Origin: Bacteroidales bacterium UBA1223
Lineage (GTDB): Bacteria; Bacteroidota; Bacteroidia; Bacteroidales; P3
Length of the DNA stretch: 6,396 bases
NCBI GenBank assembly: GCA_002309155.1
Contig: DBXB01000004.1
Span: 25,936-32,331, forward strand
Direction: 5' to 3'
Every line of letters begins with the position of its first letter. Positions within the stretch are counted from its first letter, which is position 1. The notes below the pieces were generated by a model that was given only the letters and a program-made list of their open reading frames with translations, ran no database searches and was not told the origin of the DNA. A program made the translations under genes and the position numbers. Positions 6,011 to 6,396 of the stretch are shown here, one piece after another.

Positions 6011-6215
6011 ATGGTACAAACTTCCCGACGTTTTTTCGGGCAACGTTGTTTCTGCACAAATGAAAAACGTGATACAAGTTTTGGTCCCTGTACCACGTAT
6101 TTGCTTGGATTTCCAAATACTTTCGGTTGCACTAACCGAAAAAAACGGGAGCTGAAAGCTATTCAGTTCCCGTTTCTATTAGGTGTATTTCAGTGTTTTA
6201 CTTCACCTCCTCGTA
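6011..6215 (-). repeat. 205-bp inverted repeat, right copy (displaced dnaK tail)
   Basis: Exact reverse complement of 3938-4142. Read on the minus strand from 6215 it gives the last five dnaK codons, the stop and the terminator, with no dnaK sequence upstream. The in-frame sequence to its right reaches a TGA eight codons before the TAC codon, so this is not a second gene end in use. Zero divergence means that the duplication is recent, is kept identical by gene conversion or inversion, or is technical. Confidence 0.97.
6146..6180 (+). terminator. Mirror copy of dnaK terminator after the recombinase gene
   Basis: The inverted copy of the dnaK terminator stem lies at 6146-6172. On the plus strand it is followed by TTTCTATT, a weaker T-run, and could end the HTH-recombinase transcript about 140 bp after the stop codon. 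On the minus strand it is followed by the seven-T tract (6139-6145) and should stop transcription entering from the right. With the left copy, it insulates the two-gene unit on both sides. Confidence 0.6.
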
Positions 6216-6396
6216 TATAATCGGTACTGGCTTTCAATAGCTTTCCGTTTTGTGGTACAATTATGGGACAAAAATCGGTTATTTACCCCATATTTTTACC
6301 ATCAATACCTTCAAAGAACTTTTTTGCAAAAGTACGAAAAATATTCGACATACACCGATTTTCCCAATACTTTTTTTGAGCAATGAGTGGGAGTCC
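6216..6396. other. Non-coding right flank
   Basis: AT-rich sequence with no convincing gene on either strand; with the right repeat it makes a 388-bp stretch without a gene. It contains a promoter-like word on the minus strand at 6327-6334, and GTGGTACA (6252-6259) followed by GGGACAAAAA (6265-6274), which resembles part of the inverted repeat. Short minus-strand frames here, such as MVKIWGK, are too small to support. It is not recognisable as the normal downstream neighbour of dnaK. Confidence 0.6.
6327..6334 (-). promoter_or_regulatory. Possible -7 promoter word pointing towards the unit
   Basis: TACTTTTG on the minus strand matches the TAnnTTTG consensus and is followed by CA, as is common in Bacteroidetes promoters. 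No good TTTG word lies 19-21 bp upstream, so it is a half-promoter at best. Transcription would run left into the right inverted repeat and meet the duplicated dnaK terminator in its strong orientation. Confidence 0.3.

Larger units (their letters stand above)
3938..6215. mobile_element. Recombinase unit bounded by 205-bp inverted repeats
   Basis: A 2,278-bp unit of left repeat, 67-bp leader with phased direct repeats, HTH gene, recombinase gene and right repeat. It has no cargo, no transposase and no mobilisation gene. It could be a self-encoded invertible cassette, the recombinase end of a larger integrative element rearranged next to dnaK, or a chimera. The inverted rather than direct arrangement argues against simple integration at the dnaK 3' end. 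The boundaries are set only by where the repeats stop, and true element ends may differ. Confidence 0.5.

Noticed and set aside
6198..6215. Second dnaK gene or pseudogene ending at the right repeat
   Set aside because: Only five codons and the stop are present; the sequence beyond shows no dnaK similarity and has an in-frame stop.
3938..6215. Insertion sequence with terminal inverted repeats
   Set aside because: No transposase is encoded, the arms contain host dnaK codons, and no target-site duplication flanks them (GAC before, TAT after).
6011..6220. Open frame of 69 codons, with a near-identical frame on the minus strand ending at 4142
   Set aside because: Both are the same non-coding inverted-repeat sequence read through the terminator and the dnaK tail. 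No family resemblance or start signal supports them.

Overview
The window looks like chromosomal DNA from a member of the Bacteroidales (gut Bacteroidetes). The evidence is a full-length DnaK of Bacteroidetes type ending in EDADYEEVK, a promoter with the Bacteroidetes -7 word TAnnTTTG, AT-rich leaders without Shine-Dalgarno sequences, and a tyrosine recombinase plus helix-turn-helix pair of a kind common on Bacteroidetes mobile elements. The genus cannot be set from the sequence alone. The window opens with a run of 19 A, which suggests a contig edge.

Left third (1-1890): two leftward genes. The distal one (20-970) is an exported alpha/beta-hydrolase with an intact Ser-Asp-His triad. The proximal one (1092-1808) is a lipoprotein of unknown function that looks beta-rich. 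Between them lies an array of 7-bp GTGAnnn repeats that flips orientation halfway and can fold into a hairpin. Both genes have shorter, more likely starts than their longest open frames, because the signal peptides begin at the internal methionines.

Middle (1809-4014): a divergent intergenic region, then dnaK (2024-3955) with a strong intrinsic terminator. The intergenic region contains a perfect 16-bp palindrome that places a TAnnTTTG promoter word on each strand, and two groups of short dyads that could be operators for dnaK.

Right third (3938-6396): this is the unusual part. A two-gene unit, a Zn-finger/double-HTH protein (4210-4770) overlapping a complete tyrosine recombinase (4767-6008) by ATGA, sits between two perfect 205-bp inverted repeats (3938-4142 and 6011-6215). 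The left repeat is the native end of dnaK: its last five codons, stop, terminator and 128 bp beyond. The right repeat is an inverted copy starting 2 bp after the recombinase stop codon. The repeat is full of smaller dyads, and further direct repeats at 10-11 and 22 bp spacing lie between it and the HTH gene, as expected for recombinase or directionality-factor binding sites. Because both arms encode the same dnaK tail, flipping the unit would leave DnaK protein and its terminator unchanged. Ordinary integration into a gene end gives direct repeats, so this inverted arrangement is not explained by the usual model. It may be a self-encoded invertible cassette, a composite rearrangement, or an assembly or amplification artefact. 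The last 181 bp hold no gene but carry a promoter-like word pointing back towards the unit and a degenerate copy of one motif from the repeat.
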